Assembly: GCF_014805625.2 (NCBI RefSeq)
Contig: NW_023998433.1
Span: 3,727,232 to 3,791,231 of the forward strand
Direction: 5' to 3'
From: Glossina fuscipes
Lineage: Eukaryota; Arthropoda; Insecta; Diptera; Glossinidae
Length of the DNA stretch: 64,000 nucleotides
Part shown: piece by piece, positions 11,805 through 24,690 of the stretch
Position numbering within the stretch: position 1 is the first letter of the stretch
Layout: each line of letters starts with the position of its first letter
Program-made: the position numbers and the translations under genes
The notes under the pieces: model-generated
What the model was told of the DNA's origin: nothing
Databases searched by the model: none
Seen by the model: only the letters and a program-made list of their open reading frames with translations

Positions 11805-12850
11805 ACCACTTGTTGTACAGGGTATATTAAATTAGTGGGGACGCATGTAACAATCAGAGAGACTTAAGATCGATCCATCCTTCATTATACCGATCGATTC
11901 AGAATCATTTTCTAAATTGATCTAAGACTGTCTATCCGTCTATCTATCTGTTCGTCTGTCTGTCTGTCCGTCTGTCTGTTTGTCCGACTGTCTGATTGTT
12001 GTCCATATATTTTTGTGTTCAGTTTGAACAGCCGTAATTTTTAAGATATTTTGAAGAAATTTGGTACACAGACGTATTTCGTCCCAAGAACGAATGCTGT
12101 TGATATTATTTTGGATCGATTCACTTTCTCGGAAAAAATGGCTAAGTAGTAGTGTTTCGGCATTCCAAATTGGTGCAAAAACTTTTGACCGGCTAGGGCA
12201 ATCTTTTCAAACCCCTCTCATGTAATCGTTCCTACGGTAATTGAAGCTTTATATGGTAAAAAGATCGAATTACCAATATTTCATGGTGAAAATTAGCTCA
12301 TATTAGTAAATTGACAAAGAAACCTACCTTACCGAATTTGGACCACGCAGGTCTATTTTTTGGATCCCACTGCATGCAAGGATTCTCATGAAACGCAAAC
12401 TCTTATATCCCAAAAACCCTAACTGTTCATTTTTTGTGATGAAAATTTGTTTATGATAGTAATTAAGTAAAAAAATTAAATGGATCCAATTGGAACCCCA
12501 TGGGTCTATTTCTTGGGCCGACTCCACATAGGGCATCCCATGAGTAGTAAGCCCTTCCGAAACAGGCTCAATTTTATAATATTTTATGATGAAAAGTAAT
12601 TCATAGCAGCGTTACAGCGAAAAAATCAACTGTAATAACTTGGGCGCTATCACGAAACGCAGATTTTTAAGTGGAGTGAAAATCGAACCTTCCAATATGC
12701 AGGCTTTCATGATAATTATCACTTTGCTGAAAAATACTGTGCACTTTTGAAGTATTATTACCAAAACAAGCGAATAACTGTACTAGGCGAAGTGGTATAG
12801 GGTATGTAAGAGTTGACGTTGCCCGGCTATAACGTTCTTACTTGTTTTTT
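11805..12850 (+). repeat. Interspersed repeat family R, most complete copy (B)
   Basis: It starts with CTACACCACTTGTTGTACAG, runs through a (GTCTGTCC)n-type pyrimidine/G tract at about 11935-12000, and then at least three internal units with GATGAAAATT-like cores starting near 12288, 12441 and 12591 (spacing 150-153 bp). It ends at GCCCGGCTATAACGTTCTTAC followed by TTGTTTT. Copies A, C and D and the left window edge match parts of it. The tract and ending resemble the abundant non-coding repeats of Diptera. I see no transposase ORF, so it is non-autonomous. Confidence 0.8.
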
Positions 12851-13363
12851 AGAATAATTTTGTGGAAATTTATATCGTATGTTTGGCGTAGTTTATGAAC
12901 CGTGAATAAACGACACGGAAAGTAAAGATGTTCTCAGTTTTGAGAGTGCAGACGTGTGGGCGTCGTCGGCTTGTTCTTTGACCATTTTCAAACTCTTTTG
13001 CAACTTTTTAAGCTATGTCTGCTTCTTTGCGAAAGGTATAATAAAATTACTGCCTATCTCAAATTTTTTCTGAGATTAGATATTAATATTTCGTCAAACA
13101 AAGAGTTCATGGCGTGTTTTGCCAGGTTCAAAAACCAATCTTATCTTCATTAAACCAAATATAGGCCATTTTTCCATTCTTCTGGTAAAATACTTATGCC
13201 ATCACAGTAAAATTGACAAGAAAGAAACTGAACCAAACGATATTCACCGGCCTCTTTTAAATCCAGCTTTACGCTGTTAAGAGAATTAGAAACAGTCACA
13301 CCCCACACCTCAGGTGGACAATAAAGCTCATGCAAACTATCACTTCTGTCACGATGGGAACTC

Positions 13364-15060
13364 GTGTCTCAGTCGAAGCACGATTTCATAAATCACAAGC
13401 TTCTATCAATTCTAGTTGCTGACGTAAAAACAGAATCCGGAATTCTGAAACGTCCAACACATCGTCTTGCGTTACTTTCTATTGAAGATAATTCTGAGTC
13501 CCATTCAAACGGAGTACAAGCTAGGTCAGAGCAAAATATTAAACCTGAACGCAAAAGAATGGAACTTTCAGGAAGTAATTTAGCACTCACGCTTCTGGCA
13601 ATGTTACTAATACCCCCACTCGCATTATGTAACCTGGTAAACAAACAAAAAATTGGATCAAAATTGGGTATCCATTTTGAAGAAATTGGATCAACAGCCA
13701 CTAGCCAATGGAATTTATTAGTCTCATATAAACCTCATTCTTAACCTACTGAACTGATTCAGCATTACTAATTAATCGAACCGATTCATTTACGACAATG
13801 TCTCTATACGATAGAACAGTTCACATCACTTGAAGCTGATTTGAAACCAGATATTAGACTGTTGCGCAAAACTAGAACCAAAAGAGACGCCCTCGATTTC
13901 ATCGGAAGTGATGCGCATTCACTATTCGGAATATTTGATTCTGAACATGCTAACAAAATGTGTTCAACAATCACAAATCTTCAAGAGAATGATTCCTTTA
14001 TATTAGCACTTTTAAGAAATCAAAAGTCAGTTGTCAACTCAACTATGAATTTACTAAAGCAAAGCCTCATATCAAAGTCAACGTTGATCACCTGCAATCA
14101 CAAATAAATTGCGATTAATAGAGATGGGCAAACATTGCACAACGAATTCAACCAGGTCAAGGTAACTCAGCTATTCAATGCAGAAATCATGCGGCTTTTC
14201 TTCCTGGCAGCCGAACTAGAGAAAATGCAGACATCTATTTTCGACACATTGATTGACACTCACCATAGAAGAATCAATTCGTTACAATTAACGCCAATGC
14301 AAATACAAAACAAAATAATGCAAATCAACGTCTGACCGATATTCAGCTCAACTGAACAACTTATCATCTTTGCAACGTAACTTACAAGCGATTCAAGATG
14401 CCAAAATTCAGGATGACGTTATACCAAACCGTAGGATCATTGCCTTATGTTCAACATTGACCATTAGCCTAGCCATCATCGTTATATTTCTCTTGACCAG
14501 CACTCTTTTCAGCGAAGGCACTTTAACTGCTCACCTGACTCTCGCGCCAAGCTATGAGCTATCCAACTAATTGCCGTCTCCCCAACAGAACTTCACTATA
14601 CATGTTTAATCAATTTTGTTGCCCTTTCATCAATTTAGTTTTAATATATATTTTATTCAATTTAGATTTCATAAATTTCATGTTATTCCAATTTGTTAAC
14701 ATTCATTTAACTATAAATGTCAGTGCAATTTATATTATACGAGTTCGTCTGTTCGTTCATTTATGCAGTTCATTTAACTACTGATCATAGTTAATAAGTA
14801 CGTAATGCAATTTAATCCTCTCAAAGTGTGTCGTCATTTTTATTTTTTCTTTTATTTCTTTACATTGCATTTTTGTGTCAGACGATTTTGAATTATTATA
14901 TTTATAAATTTGACCAAACCCGAATGTTAGATATTGCAATTGTAAGTCAAAATTTATTTATATGATATTTTTAGAATAAGTTTTAATAACCTTAAGTTAA
15001 TTGTAATTTTTAATTTTGAATAAAGTGTATTTTCGTTTGTCAGATGTTTCCAATCATTTT
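13364..15060 (+). mobile_element. 3' end of an errantivirus (gypsy-like LTR retrotransposon with env)
   Basis: The segment holds the end of a pol reading frame (ILKRPTHRLALL-type tract near 13435-13480), an env relic, and an AT-rich stretch that ends with a poly(A) signal AATAAA at 15019-15024. The last part is probably the 3' LTR (start somewhere in 14571-14790). No 5' LTR, gag or catalytic pol domain is present, so the copy is 5'-truncated. Errantiviruses are insect endogenous retroviruses. The assignment rests on the pol-env overlap, the furin-type site and the membrane anchor. Confidence 0.8.
13559..14570 (+). pseudogene. Decayed errantivirus env (envelope glycoprotein) relic
   Basis: A start Met at 13559 overlaps the end of pol, as usual in these elements, and is followed by a hydrophobic signal-like stretch ending near LALCNLV. 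An RTKR furin-type cleavage motif lies near 13870, followed by a hydrophobic segment containing SLFGIFDSEHA. Coiled-coil-like helical stretches come next, and a C-terminal membrane anchor (SLAIIVIFLL tract near 14470-14500) ends the protein. The frame is interrupted by a stop at about 13742, others between 14105 and 14135, and at least one frame change before 14370. It is not expected to make a functional envelope. Confidence 0.8.
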
Positions 15061-16255
15061 CCTGATCAGCTTTTTTATTACGTCTCTCATATATATATAT
15101 ATTGCTGAAATATAATAATTGTCACGAAAACTGCAATTGTTATTTTAGGGACATGTACACACTGAAGTTGGGTTGATTTTGCTACATTTACACGTCCAAC
15201 TCCAAACCTACATGCAAAATCTCGCATATACAAAAAATGGCTGAGAAAGTCAATATAAGCACTTTTTCTCTATTTGACACGGAAATACTGCCAATAACCT
15301 ATATTAAATGGATATTCGAATTTTTTCCCAAGGCATTCAGTGAATTATGCGTTTATCGCGATAACTATTTTGCATAACTCTTATATTCGAATTTGTAATA
15401 ATTATGAACATGAGACATAAGTACAACGTAGTCTAGTCTGCCTCTTTATTATCACGGTCTTGATTATTCAACGTCAAACGTTTAAAGCAAGCTTAATTAG
15501 AAACCGAAAGTGTATCGCATCTAACCGCAACGACTTGTCATTGTGGTCGAACCAAAACTTTTAATAAAATATAGGTATTTTTAAGTAAATTTATCGTTTT
15601 TTTTTATATTTTTTTAACTTTTCCTAAAAAAGAAATACAATTCTTTTTGACAGGCACTTTTCTAAAACAATCTCTATAAAGTAAGATTTGAAAAAATGAA
15701 TGAAAATGTAAGTGCATGAATACAAATTTACAACAAATACAATGCTAAACATTTCAGTGTAAGCGATACAAAAGTACAATAAAATTGCAAGATCACTACA
15801 AGTGCATTTACTTTTCTCCTTACGGGCATATTTTTTGTCGGCTTTGGGTTTTTGCATTTTTTGCTCTTACGTTTATTATTTTGCAAGTGCTTTCTTTTTC
15901 TCTTTTTTGTTGTCTTTCTTGTATTTATATTAGCAATTTTGGTTTCAAATTGTCATTTTTAACTTCAGCGCAGTTTAAAAAGAAAATTTTGTTTTTAACG
16001 TTTTTTTTTTTTTTTATAAATATTTTGTAAAGATTAAAATATATTTCGTGATTATAAACGCCCTCCAGAATTAAAACACATTTCATATAGTGCAGTCGCG
16101 AACTAACTCTGCAAGCGATATTTTTTTTGATACCGATTTCTTCGCCTGCAACTTACTTCTCTAAAGAGAAACAAATAATAATAGATGCACTTTTTCGTAT
16201 AATAAAATATTTGATATTCACTTGTTTTGTGGTCGTGAAAATGAATTGTATCTTT

Positions 16256-16260
<5 letters not shown>
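15061..16260. other. AT-rich intergenic DNA
   Basis: No supported gene. There are several T-rich tracts and an (AT)n run near 15092-15106. The small ORFs at 15624-15857 and 15785-16030 are dominated by Phe/Lys codons from T- and A-rich DNA and are not credible. Confidence 0.45.

Positions 16261-16293
<33 letters not shown>
16261..16293. repeat. Poly(T) tract, 33 bases
   Basis: An uninterrupted T run. It could be the A tail of a minus-strand retroelement, but I find no recognisable element body on either side. Confidence 0.9.
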
Positions 16294-16294
<1 letters not shown>

Positions 16295-16689
16295 ATTTAA
16301 GGGGTAATAGCATTTTGTTTGAATTTAAAATATGATCATTATCCTTAATGAATAAAAAAAAAAATGTCAAAATTTAATTAATATACATAAGTGTTTTCAG
16401 TTATGAAACATCGAATTTCCAAGTACATAGAAAAAGTGGAGGAGTGAAAAGTTTCGAAAGACTATATATTTTTAAGGCATCTCTTATTGTATGCCATAAA
16501 TCATGATTTTGCGCCCGTAACAAAAACATGAATCAAAATCCAGAGATCACGATGGAATTATGTCGAAAAATTGATTTAATAAAAAAAAAAAAAAATTAAT
16601 ATTTTTTCAAGCTGATCGGAAATTGAGTTTAAAATCTAAAAAAAAAAAATCAACAATATTCTTTAGAGAATTTTATTTTGAACTTGCGG

Positions 16690-16960
16690 TTAAAAGCTTG
16701 GAGGCGCTCGGATAAGAGTTAAACAAACAAAAAAAAACTCTTACAAAAAGACTTACAGAAACATAGAGGGACAAATGGACAGACACGGGAAGATCGAGTC
16801 AGAATATCACTCTGATCAAGAATATATATACTTATACTACAATCTCTCGAGCTTTCTTTTGGATATTACAGATTTTGTGATAAAATGAACGTAGCCCATT
16901 CCTTTGGTGGTAGATATAAAAAGTCACAAGCTCATATTACTATATGTGAATTCTTTTGTG
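16690..16960 (+). repeat. Relic of a common dipteran GGACAGAC-type repeat
   Basis: GGACAAATGGACAGACACGG is followed by AGATCGAGTC and CTGATCAAGAATATATATAC, then TTTCTTTTGGATATTACAGA. This order is the hallmark of abundant non-coding dipteran repeats (general knowledge). Related pieces occur near 23050, 43080 and 49250 in this window. Confidence 0.55.
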
Positions 16961-19374
16961 TGACCACTTTGTTAGCAGCTTAAATAGTCGTTTAAATATT
17001 TGGGAGCGATATCTGAATGGTATTCGGGATACTTAAATTTCTTATATGGCCCAATATTTCGATTTTTCGAGTGAAATCTTTCATTCCAAATCGCTATCAT
17101 AATTAATACTTAACGCAATATTACTTCAAGTTATCACGCTTTAATATTTTCTAGAAATCTCTTTATCTCTAGAAAGAGTTCTTCACTCCGTTTATAAGAT
17201 CGAAGAGTATGCAAACTTTCCTAATTTATACTCTTAGTCTTTATCGGATATGAATATTTTACACATATTTACTAGTTTAATATCTGTCCAATTGAACTCT
17301 TAGGGTTGTAACAATTGGAGTAGAGAATGAGAACTTGTTTGAAATGTTTTTAGTTTAGATCCACAGACTGGGTAAGAATGACCTAAAACTTTTCACACTA
17401 AGATTTCGTACATATTTATCTCATTGTATTTATAATTTGCCAATAAATAGGCCTGCAGCTTAAGCTTAAGTAATGGAGGAACCTTGAAAGTTCTTGATAT
17501 ATTCTATATGAAAGAGATAGGAGGAAGGGCTCCGATTCATCTATTCCCATAGTCAAAAATAAATAAATAAATAAGCAAGTAAAGTGGTGGATATTCTGTT
17601 CTTATTTTGTCTTCCACATAGTTAGTTCCCCTTTCTTGTTGGTTTTTCGAACTTATTAAATACAATTAAAACATGTTAATAAGTTAACAATGTTAAAAGC
17701 ACTTAATTAAAATTACTATTCAATCACATCAGAAAGATATAAATAATAAAGTATCAACAAAATCAAAAACAAATGTTAAAAGCAAATGTCAACAAAACTC
17801 TCCTCCGAATCAAATATTTTTTATAAATGAGCAGACGACATATTCGCATACACTTATATTGTTAAAACGTTAAACAAGCTACCACTTTTGTGCGCGTAAA
17901 AGGAAATCAAAGTGGAATACCGAGATCTCTAGCACGCGAGTTAAATATTTCAACCACCATTAAATGTAAGGATCTTGTGAATGAACTAAATGTTGAATGT
18001 ACAGAAAGAGAAACCACTGAAAAGCAGCACAAACACATGCTTCTGTCTTATCATCTGATATTACTTATTGTTGTAATTACAATGTCGGTCGCCATATTGC
18101 AACATTTGTTTCATTTGTGCATGAATGTTCAAACGATTTATCATATCTTTCACTCTTCTCTTCCCTGTTATATCATTTCCTTCTTTCATTCCTTTCAAAC
18201 GAACTGTAATGACGATAATGGCTGCTGTATTGTTTCGCCTTTTTCTTATATCAATAATTGAATTCTTAGCTGGTTCCATGTGCTCCGTGTGTACGAAAAT
18301 GTTTATTTAACATTACGTTCATATCAAATTTATTCGTTTCATTGCTTAAATATGCGTTTTCGGTATTCTTCAAATATCCCAGCAATCTGTCTTTTACAAA
18401 ATTCTATTAAATTCAATTTTTATCAATTCCGTTTTAATGAAGTAACCAATAAATTACACAAAAATAATGAATAAACTAACAGCACCGAAAACATGTTAAA
18501 TTTGCCCTCGATCGTGTCATTTATGGTTAAAACAATACATGCACACGTTACCACCTTCACCACATTACTTCAGAATTGATAAGTTTTCTTTCTATATGTT
18601 TTATTTTAATCGTACGATTAGGACTTGCCACTTCTAAAATCTCTTAATTACGTCGTGCTTGCCATGTACCATTTGTCGCGCTGGACTTTTAAGTAATTAC
18701 CTAAAAACTCGAAATTAAACACGTGGCTTTAAATATTCCAGTCTCACCGTTTTATTGATGCGAATATCGCATAAAATCGTAACATACTACTAATTGTCAA
18801 GCCGTAAGCATCTAAAGATGTCGTTTTATATTTTGACCGCAATCTACTCCAGAGTCAGATGTTTTGTCTTACCGCCTATTCGTTTTCGCTTATTCATTGG
18901 TGCATGCAAATGCATTACTTAATTAAATTCTTTGTATGAAGAATCAATGGCTTTGCGCATTACGGAACGCTGCAAACCCTCAAGCCACGTAAATATTTAA
19001 TTTTTATATTATAGAAAACAATAACATGGACACTATGCATATCGATTTAATTAAAATTTTTGCAGTATTTCTCGCCTTAAAAACAACAAAGGCTTCAAGT
19101 TCCTTAAGCTCGCTTTTTGCTTCCATTTCCAAAATATTTTAAATAAAATTTCTGTATTATTCACACAAATTTAGATGTGCCGGAGACATATGTAGCTGAT
19201 AGTATTGCAAAGAACGTTCACTCCAGTAATACTTTTCTGCAACAATGGTACGGAGTCGTTCTATGGAGGACAAGGATGATCTTGTTTATGGGTAAATAAA
19301 GAGAATAGCTCTTCTTCTATTTCTTCTATCGATGGATCTTCTATCTGCCCCTTCGATGGCTTTTAGTCAAAGCT
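16961..19374. other. AT-rich intergenic DNA
   Basis: No supported gene. The open stretch at 17890-18261 ends in an accidental hydrophobic segment and has no recognisable domain. A TAAATAAATAAATAA run lies near 17560. Confidence 0.4.
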
Positions 19375-19620
19375 CACTAAAAGACAACGTGACCGTACGA
19401 GTAGCCGAGTCGGCGAGAGCAGGTTCAAATCTCAAATGGAGTATAATTTACTTTGGTCGTAGGTATGGAGAACGCCTAGTCGGCGAAGCCCGATTTGGCA
19501 CATGTTTACAAAGCTGCGTCTCCCTAAAATTTTCCTTTTCTCAGTCCTCTTTGACCCTCACAATGTTATACGAATAGCGGACATCCCCTGAGTGTATAGG
19601 TCATGTTAAAAAAAAGGTTT
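19375..19620 (+). repeat. tRNA-derived SINE, copy 2
   Basis: The A box TAGCCGAGTCGG (19402-19413) fits the consensus perfectly and is followed by a B box GGTTCAAATCT (19422-19432). The two boxes are abnormally close, so part of the head is deleted. The tail matches the other copies: a CTCACAATGTTATACGAAT tract, then CATCCCCTGAGTGTATAGGT and a short A run. Confidence 0.75.
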
Positions 19621-20749
19621 ACTCTTTTCGCAAGCCATAGTGAATAAATATGAATTTTTAGTGCAGAAAAAATGATTGTTCGCTATCAATTAATGATAAT
19701 TTATTTAATTTTTGACATGTTAGATCTAGGTGCTCAAGTGCGACGAGCCCTTTGATGAATAACTTCAACCGCCTAAAAATTCGAATCGAGCATTTTGTGA
19801 AGTGTACGTACATTTTCGTCCGCCAATTAATTGTAAGCTTTTTCGTGTGTACTATTTCAAGTGTTGTAGTTGCCTATTTATTTATTCATCTTTGAATATT
19901 CTGTCATCAATCTACGATTGCATTATCATTACATGCAATGTTCGCTAAATTGTGTATCACATTCTACTACCTTCATTTCGATTTCGCAATTAAATCAATA
20001 TTATAATTCTGATTTTAATAGCAGTAGCGTACAGTAAGTGACGACCATATATGGACGGCGTTAACCGCTGTGAGTAGCTGCTGTGTACAGATGGCCCGCG
20101 GCCCGGAAGGCTTAAGCAACTTTTTTATATATGCAAAGAAAGGAGATAAAAATATATTTTCGTCTTTTTAACACTACTTTGTCAAATTTCTTATTTCTTA
20201 TGTTTACTTTTGTAAAAAAAGATCTACTTGTAAATGAAAACTTTGATTCATTTCAATTGCAAAATAATTAATGTGTACTCATTAGAGAGAGTTTTGGGAG
20301 AGAGTCATGTTGTTCTTTACTTCTTATGATGTTCGCACAAGCATGCATGCTTTCTTATGATTATAACAATAAAACCATTAGACTGCATTTAATAACTAAC
20401 TTCAAATGAAAAGAAAGAAAAGAAAATGACATACATACCATGGGATCCTTCTTGCTCGTGTTAATATGAAACCCACATAACCTTCCTAGAACAGTAATAT
20501 TTCCTTGTTTGTTTACTCTTTCATTTGCAAAAGGAAATGTGCGTACGCCATTAAAAGTATACAAAAAGGTGGATAACACATGGAAAGAAATAAAAACCAA
20601 ATGTAATTCCTTTTCTCCTCTTGCTGTACGGAAACAAGTAAATATATTTTAGTAGAGCAAGACAGAATATTAAATACTGTGCGCAATTTCGCCTTCTGCA
20701 ATTTTGCACTTATTTTCGTCACAAAATACCAATAATTATACCTCGTTTC
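19621..20749. other. AT-rich intergenic DNA
   Basis: Nothing recognisable. ORFs on minus at 20361-20600 and 20513-20722 overlap each other and have no motif. Confidence 0.4.
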
Positions 20750-21165
20750 AATGTAACAGCATAGTTTGCACCAAAGCGTTTACATAGGATAGGCCCGAAA
20801 AGGTGAATTGATGTGGTCCAAGCTGGCCAAAATGACTCTTCTTGATCAATTTTCGTCAAAAAGCACTAAAAATTATATATTGTTGCCATATAAAGGCTCA
20901 CTTTTGAGCAAGACTCTGTAATGCCATGGAGTCCAAAAAATTAATCTACCTGATCTAAATTCTCTTGAATTAATTTTGCTATCAAATTACTATCGATTTT
21001 CGTCACAAAATGTTAAAAATCAAAACTGCTATGAAAATTCTCTCCAAAAAGAGTCAGTCTTTCCGATTTAAACTTTTGACGTCAATTTTTTATGAAGTAA
21101 TATCATTACTCAGCGATTTTTGCCGAGATTTTTTGAAAATTACCAATTTTTCGCATATATCATCA
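20750..21165 (-). repeat. Diverged inverted copy (D) of repeat family R
   Basis: On the minus strand the order ACATTTTGTGACGAAAATCG, then ATAGTAATTTGATAGC, then AATTTAGATCAGGTAGATTA with TTTTTTGGACTCCATG follows the internal-unit pattern of family R (GATGAAAAT, TAGTAAT, AATTTGAACC, TTTTTTGGACCC). It is more diverged than copies A-C. The assignment is by pattern. Confidence 0.5.
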
Positions 21166-21174
21166 TAGGTATAT

Positions 21175-21329
21175 TGAGTACTCAGTTGGTAAAGGTATAA
21201 CACTCACCAATTGTGCACACACCCGCAATCGGCTACGGCCGCTTCTAGCTCCTTCTCTTTTCTCAGTTCTTTCCAACCGTCATCGTTTTACACGAATGGC
21301 AGACAGCTCCTGAATGATCGGTCATATAA

Positions 21330-21365
<36 letters not shown>
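21175..21365 (+). repeat. tRNA-derived SINE, copy 3, with 35-base poly(A) tail
   Basis: It lacks the tRNA-like head but keeps the shared body (CAGTTGGTAAAGGTATAACA) and the tail block with CATCGTTTTACACGAATGGC and CCTGAATGATCGGTCAT. It ends in an uninterrupted A run (21331-21365). The long pure A tail suggests this is the youngest of the four copies in the window. Confidence 0.75.
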
Positions 21366-21367
<2 letters not shown>

Positions 21368-22589
21368 ATATTTTCCAAATAACGCTTTGTATGGAGGAGA
21401 GTGGTCCCAAAAAGATGTGACGGTGTAAAAGTCGCTAGTGTACCATATTTTGTCAAAATGTCTATCTTACTTCCTTTCGGGTGTCGCATACACTCTCATT
21501 AATTTAATGCATACTGTACCGCAAATAGGATAAAATATAAAAGTGGAAAGAAACGAGAGAAAGAAAAGCAAAACATGCTAATGTCACTATCAATTAATGT
21601 CAATCATAACGAAAAGAGTGCAATGTGTATGTATGCAACGTACGTGTGCGTGCGTGTGTGTGTGTGTTTATATAAAGAATACGTTTATAAAAACATACGT
21701 TTTTATAAAAACAGAAATCAAATAGAAATTGCGGCTTTTTTAAGTAAATATTAATGAAAAGCAATAACAATAACCACAATAATTATAACAACAAGGAAAA
21801 CAAGAACATAAACACAACGTTCATTATATTGTACCCACATTAGTACGTCATCATCTATTGTTACTATTTATCCAATTAACCCTTAAGAATAACAAATACA
21901 GTATCATTTTTGATTACAGTCACATATATGCTTATGTATAAAAACAGTGTGCACTATATCACTTTCACCGTGTTCTTGTGTCTGAAGGTTTGTTTGCTTG
22001 TTTCTTTAGTTGTATATTTAGTAACCCTAATCTATATTTTCCGTAGCCCTAAGCTTATATCCCTTTTTTTCTCGAGTCTCTTCCCTTTCTCTACATTTCC
22101 ATACAATATAAGAAGAGAACGTGTGTGTATGCGTGCGTGTGTTTGCATTTGTGAATATACTACTTTTGTTTTCGAAGAGTTTATCATTTATTCATATTTT
22201 ATGCTTGTTTTGAATACAATTAAAATTATATTCTATGCTCGAGTAAAGAGATAAAACGATATGCGTAACATATTTGTTCCAATTACAATATGAATATCGA
22301 TAACAATAAAATATTCGCAGGGCAGGTATGCGAAGCAAAGAAAAAATCAGTCAACATATTTAATGATAACTTAAAAAATGAAAAGCGTTTCTCTCCGAAA
22401 CATATCGATTTTTCAAATTGTTAACGACTAAGTTCGGTTTCAATGATCTCGAAACCCCTTAAAAAAGCATAATTTTTACACGTTTCTTTGTAGTGAGCGT
22501 AAAGCTATAAAAAAAAATAAATAAATAAATCAATAAGGATATATATTTACGATCTTTCAACTTTCATTCCGCCCATTGGATTGGTTTTG
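21366..22589. other. AT-rich intergenic DNA with a TG microsatellite
   Basis: A GTGCGTGCGTGTGTGTGTG microsatellite lies near 21645-21667. The ORF at 21910-22254 consists of low-complexity hydrophobic sequence. No gene is supported. Confidence 0.45.
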
Positions 22590-22800
22590 TTTTATGTTTA
22601 TTTTATTTTATTTATCACCCAGATATGGGCTACAATATGTGACAATTTGATGTAATTGGGATTCTGTCCCAAGTGAGTCTTTTTTTACTTCCGCTTTTTT
22701 TGCACTCGCCTGTAACAGTGCACCTCACTCAGGGCATGCTGGTGACCAGGAAGGATATTAGGTAGAGGAGGATGAAAGACTTACGTCAAACTAAAAAAAA
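22590..22800 (-). repeat. Possible LINE 3' end with AAATA-type tail
   Basis: On the minus strand the segment ends in a GATAAATAAAATAAAATAAA tract, the same kind of tail seen on the minus-strand LINEs at 30.65 and 53.2 kb. The preceding 170 bp is GC-richer than its surroundings but has no identifiable coding motif. Confidence 0.3.
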
Positions 22801-23029
22801 AACTTAGTCATTGATAGCCACCTAAAACTCATTAGTTAATTCCTAATTAAAACAAATAAATAAGAAACTTAGATACGGTCTTGAACGAATTTTGGTACGC
22901 TATAATACTGGGTAAGCATGATAAATTTTTTCATTTTTGTGTAAGTGCTATGAGCAATAAGAAAAAAATCATTCCTTTTGCAAAACGGAGATGTTCTCAT
23001 TTTAAGTTGTCCTCCAACCGACTTGGCTC

Positions 23030-23200
23030 ACTTTTTAATACCAACATAATTACATAAACGAGCAGACCCGCAGACGGGCGGACAGACCTGCTTAAATCGA
23101 TTTGTGGGGCCTCTGACGCTTCCTTCTGGTTGTGGTAAACGTTTGGTAAAATGAATATATCTCTCATCCTTCGGTGATTGATATAAAAAGCAAGAATATA
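23030..23200 (+). repeat. Relic of the GGACAGAC-type repeat
   Basis: GCAGACGGGCGGACAGACCT is followed by TCGATTTGTGGGGCC, CTTCCTTCTGGTTGTGG and AAATGAATATATCTCTC. The layout resembles the copy at 16690-16960. It is short and non-coding. Confidence 0.5.
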
Positions 23201-23699
23201 TAAAGTTTTAGACGTACTGCTTTCGTAATAAAAATTTTTAATCAAATTTGTTTAACAGATTCTCAAGTTCTGAGAATTTCTTTGCCTAGATACCTAGGCC
23301 AAAAGCGTTTTGGTTTTAGTCAAAGTTCTTCCTCCCGCATTTGCTTTTTGGCTAAAAAGTGTTTCGAAAAGCAAAATACATAAATTATTCATTAAAATTG
23401 ATTCACGCCCAATCGCTTCAACTTTCTTCAACTAAATCGTTGCTAAACGCTGTTTTTCCTAAATTTGTCACAAACTGATCAAGCGCACTCTTCAGCAGCC
23501 TTAGCGAACTGTCTATAGATGCTTTCTAATAGATGCTTGCAAAAATTTTGGCCAGCAATTTCCACAAGAAAAAATGATAAAGAAATGAAAATTACCAGAG
23601 CACATAACGATTAAATTGGGTGATTTTCAGCTTTCTCCATCTAAAATAACAGTTTTCAATTTAGTATTATTAAGTTATACAGCATATGTCCACGCTAAT

Positions 23700-24690
23700 C
23701 ATAGAGAACTCAAAATTGCATTTTCGACCTTCATTACATTTGTTGCTTACTTTGAAGCAATCTGCAGCCGAAGCTCGCCGAACACCTTTCGAAGCTTAAG
23801 GTGATTCTTCTCCATCATACCCCAATTGTCACTTTTGGTTTTAAAAGTGATGATTTTGATGTCGATAAGAAAACGGCTTGGAGTACCAAAACATCTCAAA
23901 AACAATTAATTGCAGGACTTAATGGACGAAAGCCCAGCCCCAAATTCTCAAAGACTTTTTCTAGATGTTGACATGCGATGAAAATGATCCAAAAGTAGAA
24001 AAAAAGGCTACCTCGCAAACTAATTGAAAATACCATTTCGAACTATTTCAGCACCACGGTTTATTGCTAGCCAATCAAGAAAAAAAGAGTATTCTACGGC
24101 TTATTACGACTGGTGATAAAAAGTGGATCTACTAAGACAATGCTATGCGCAAAAAGTCACGAACTTGTCCATGAGAGCCATCCACATCGACGTCGAAGCG
24201 GAATATTAATAGCCATAACGTTTTGCAGTGCATATGATTAGATTAGTAACGTAGTGTGTTACGAGCTCCTAAGCCCAATTAGAACTGTTACTGCAGATGT
24301 CCAGTGCATTATTGCAAAAAAGACCAGAAATAGCAGCTAAAATGGCTAGCGTATGAACTAACTGAAAATCCCATTTTGGCCTTTTATTACAATTATTGTC
24401 AATGCAGCTGGAACGGGAAGTTCTGGCACACCCTGCGTATTCATCAGACATGACGTCTTCTGATTACCACTTGTTCAAATCGATACAGCTTGGCTTGGCC
24501 GGCACGCAGCTTTGCAAAGTTGAAGAAATGCGAAAGTGGATCGGTGTCAAACCAATATAAGCTCTTTCGGCACGATCACGATGTTGTCAGAAATTGTAGT
24601 GAACCAAGTAAGCAAGTTTTTTTGAAAAACTTTAATTTTTGTTAATCAAAAAATTTTGTCAAAAAGAGAGTCATTCAATCCGTAACTCTG
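23700..24690 (+). mobile_element. Decayed mariner transposon (copy 1)
   Basis: A plus-strand mariner transposase can be followed through several stops and frame changes. Near 23750 is KKSAAEARRTPFEA (the N-terminal helix-turn-helix region), near 23830 WFKSDDFDVDKKTAW (WFxxGDFDVxDK type), and near 24105 TGDKKWIY (first catalytic Asp context). SRTCP-type and STSTSKRNI tracts follow near 24180-24205, and near 24435-24475 AYSSDMTSSDYHLFKS covers the third catalytic Asp region. The middle, with the second Asp (DNARPH motif), is damaged. No inverted terminal repeats were identified. It is inactive. Confidence 0.85.

Noticed and set aside
13150..13335. Minus-strand 61-codon ORF as a terminal host exon
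   Set aside because: It has protein-like composition (contains EVWGVTVSNSLNS), but there is no clear splice acceptor, partner exon or recognised domain, and it abuts the errantivirus end. It is not supported enough to list.
17890..18261. 123-codon ORF as a membrane protein gene
   Set aside because: It has no conserved motif, and the hydrophobic tail comes from T-rich DNA. No promoter or splice context.
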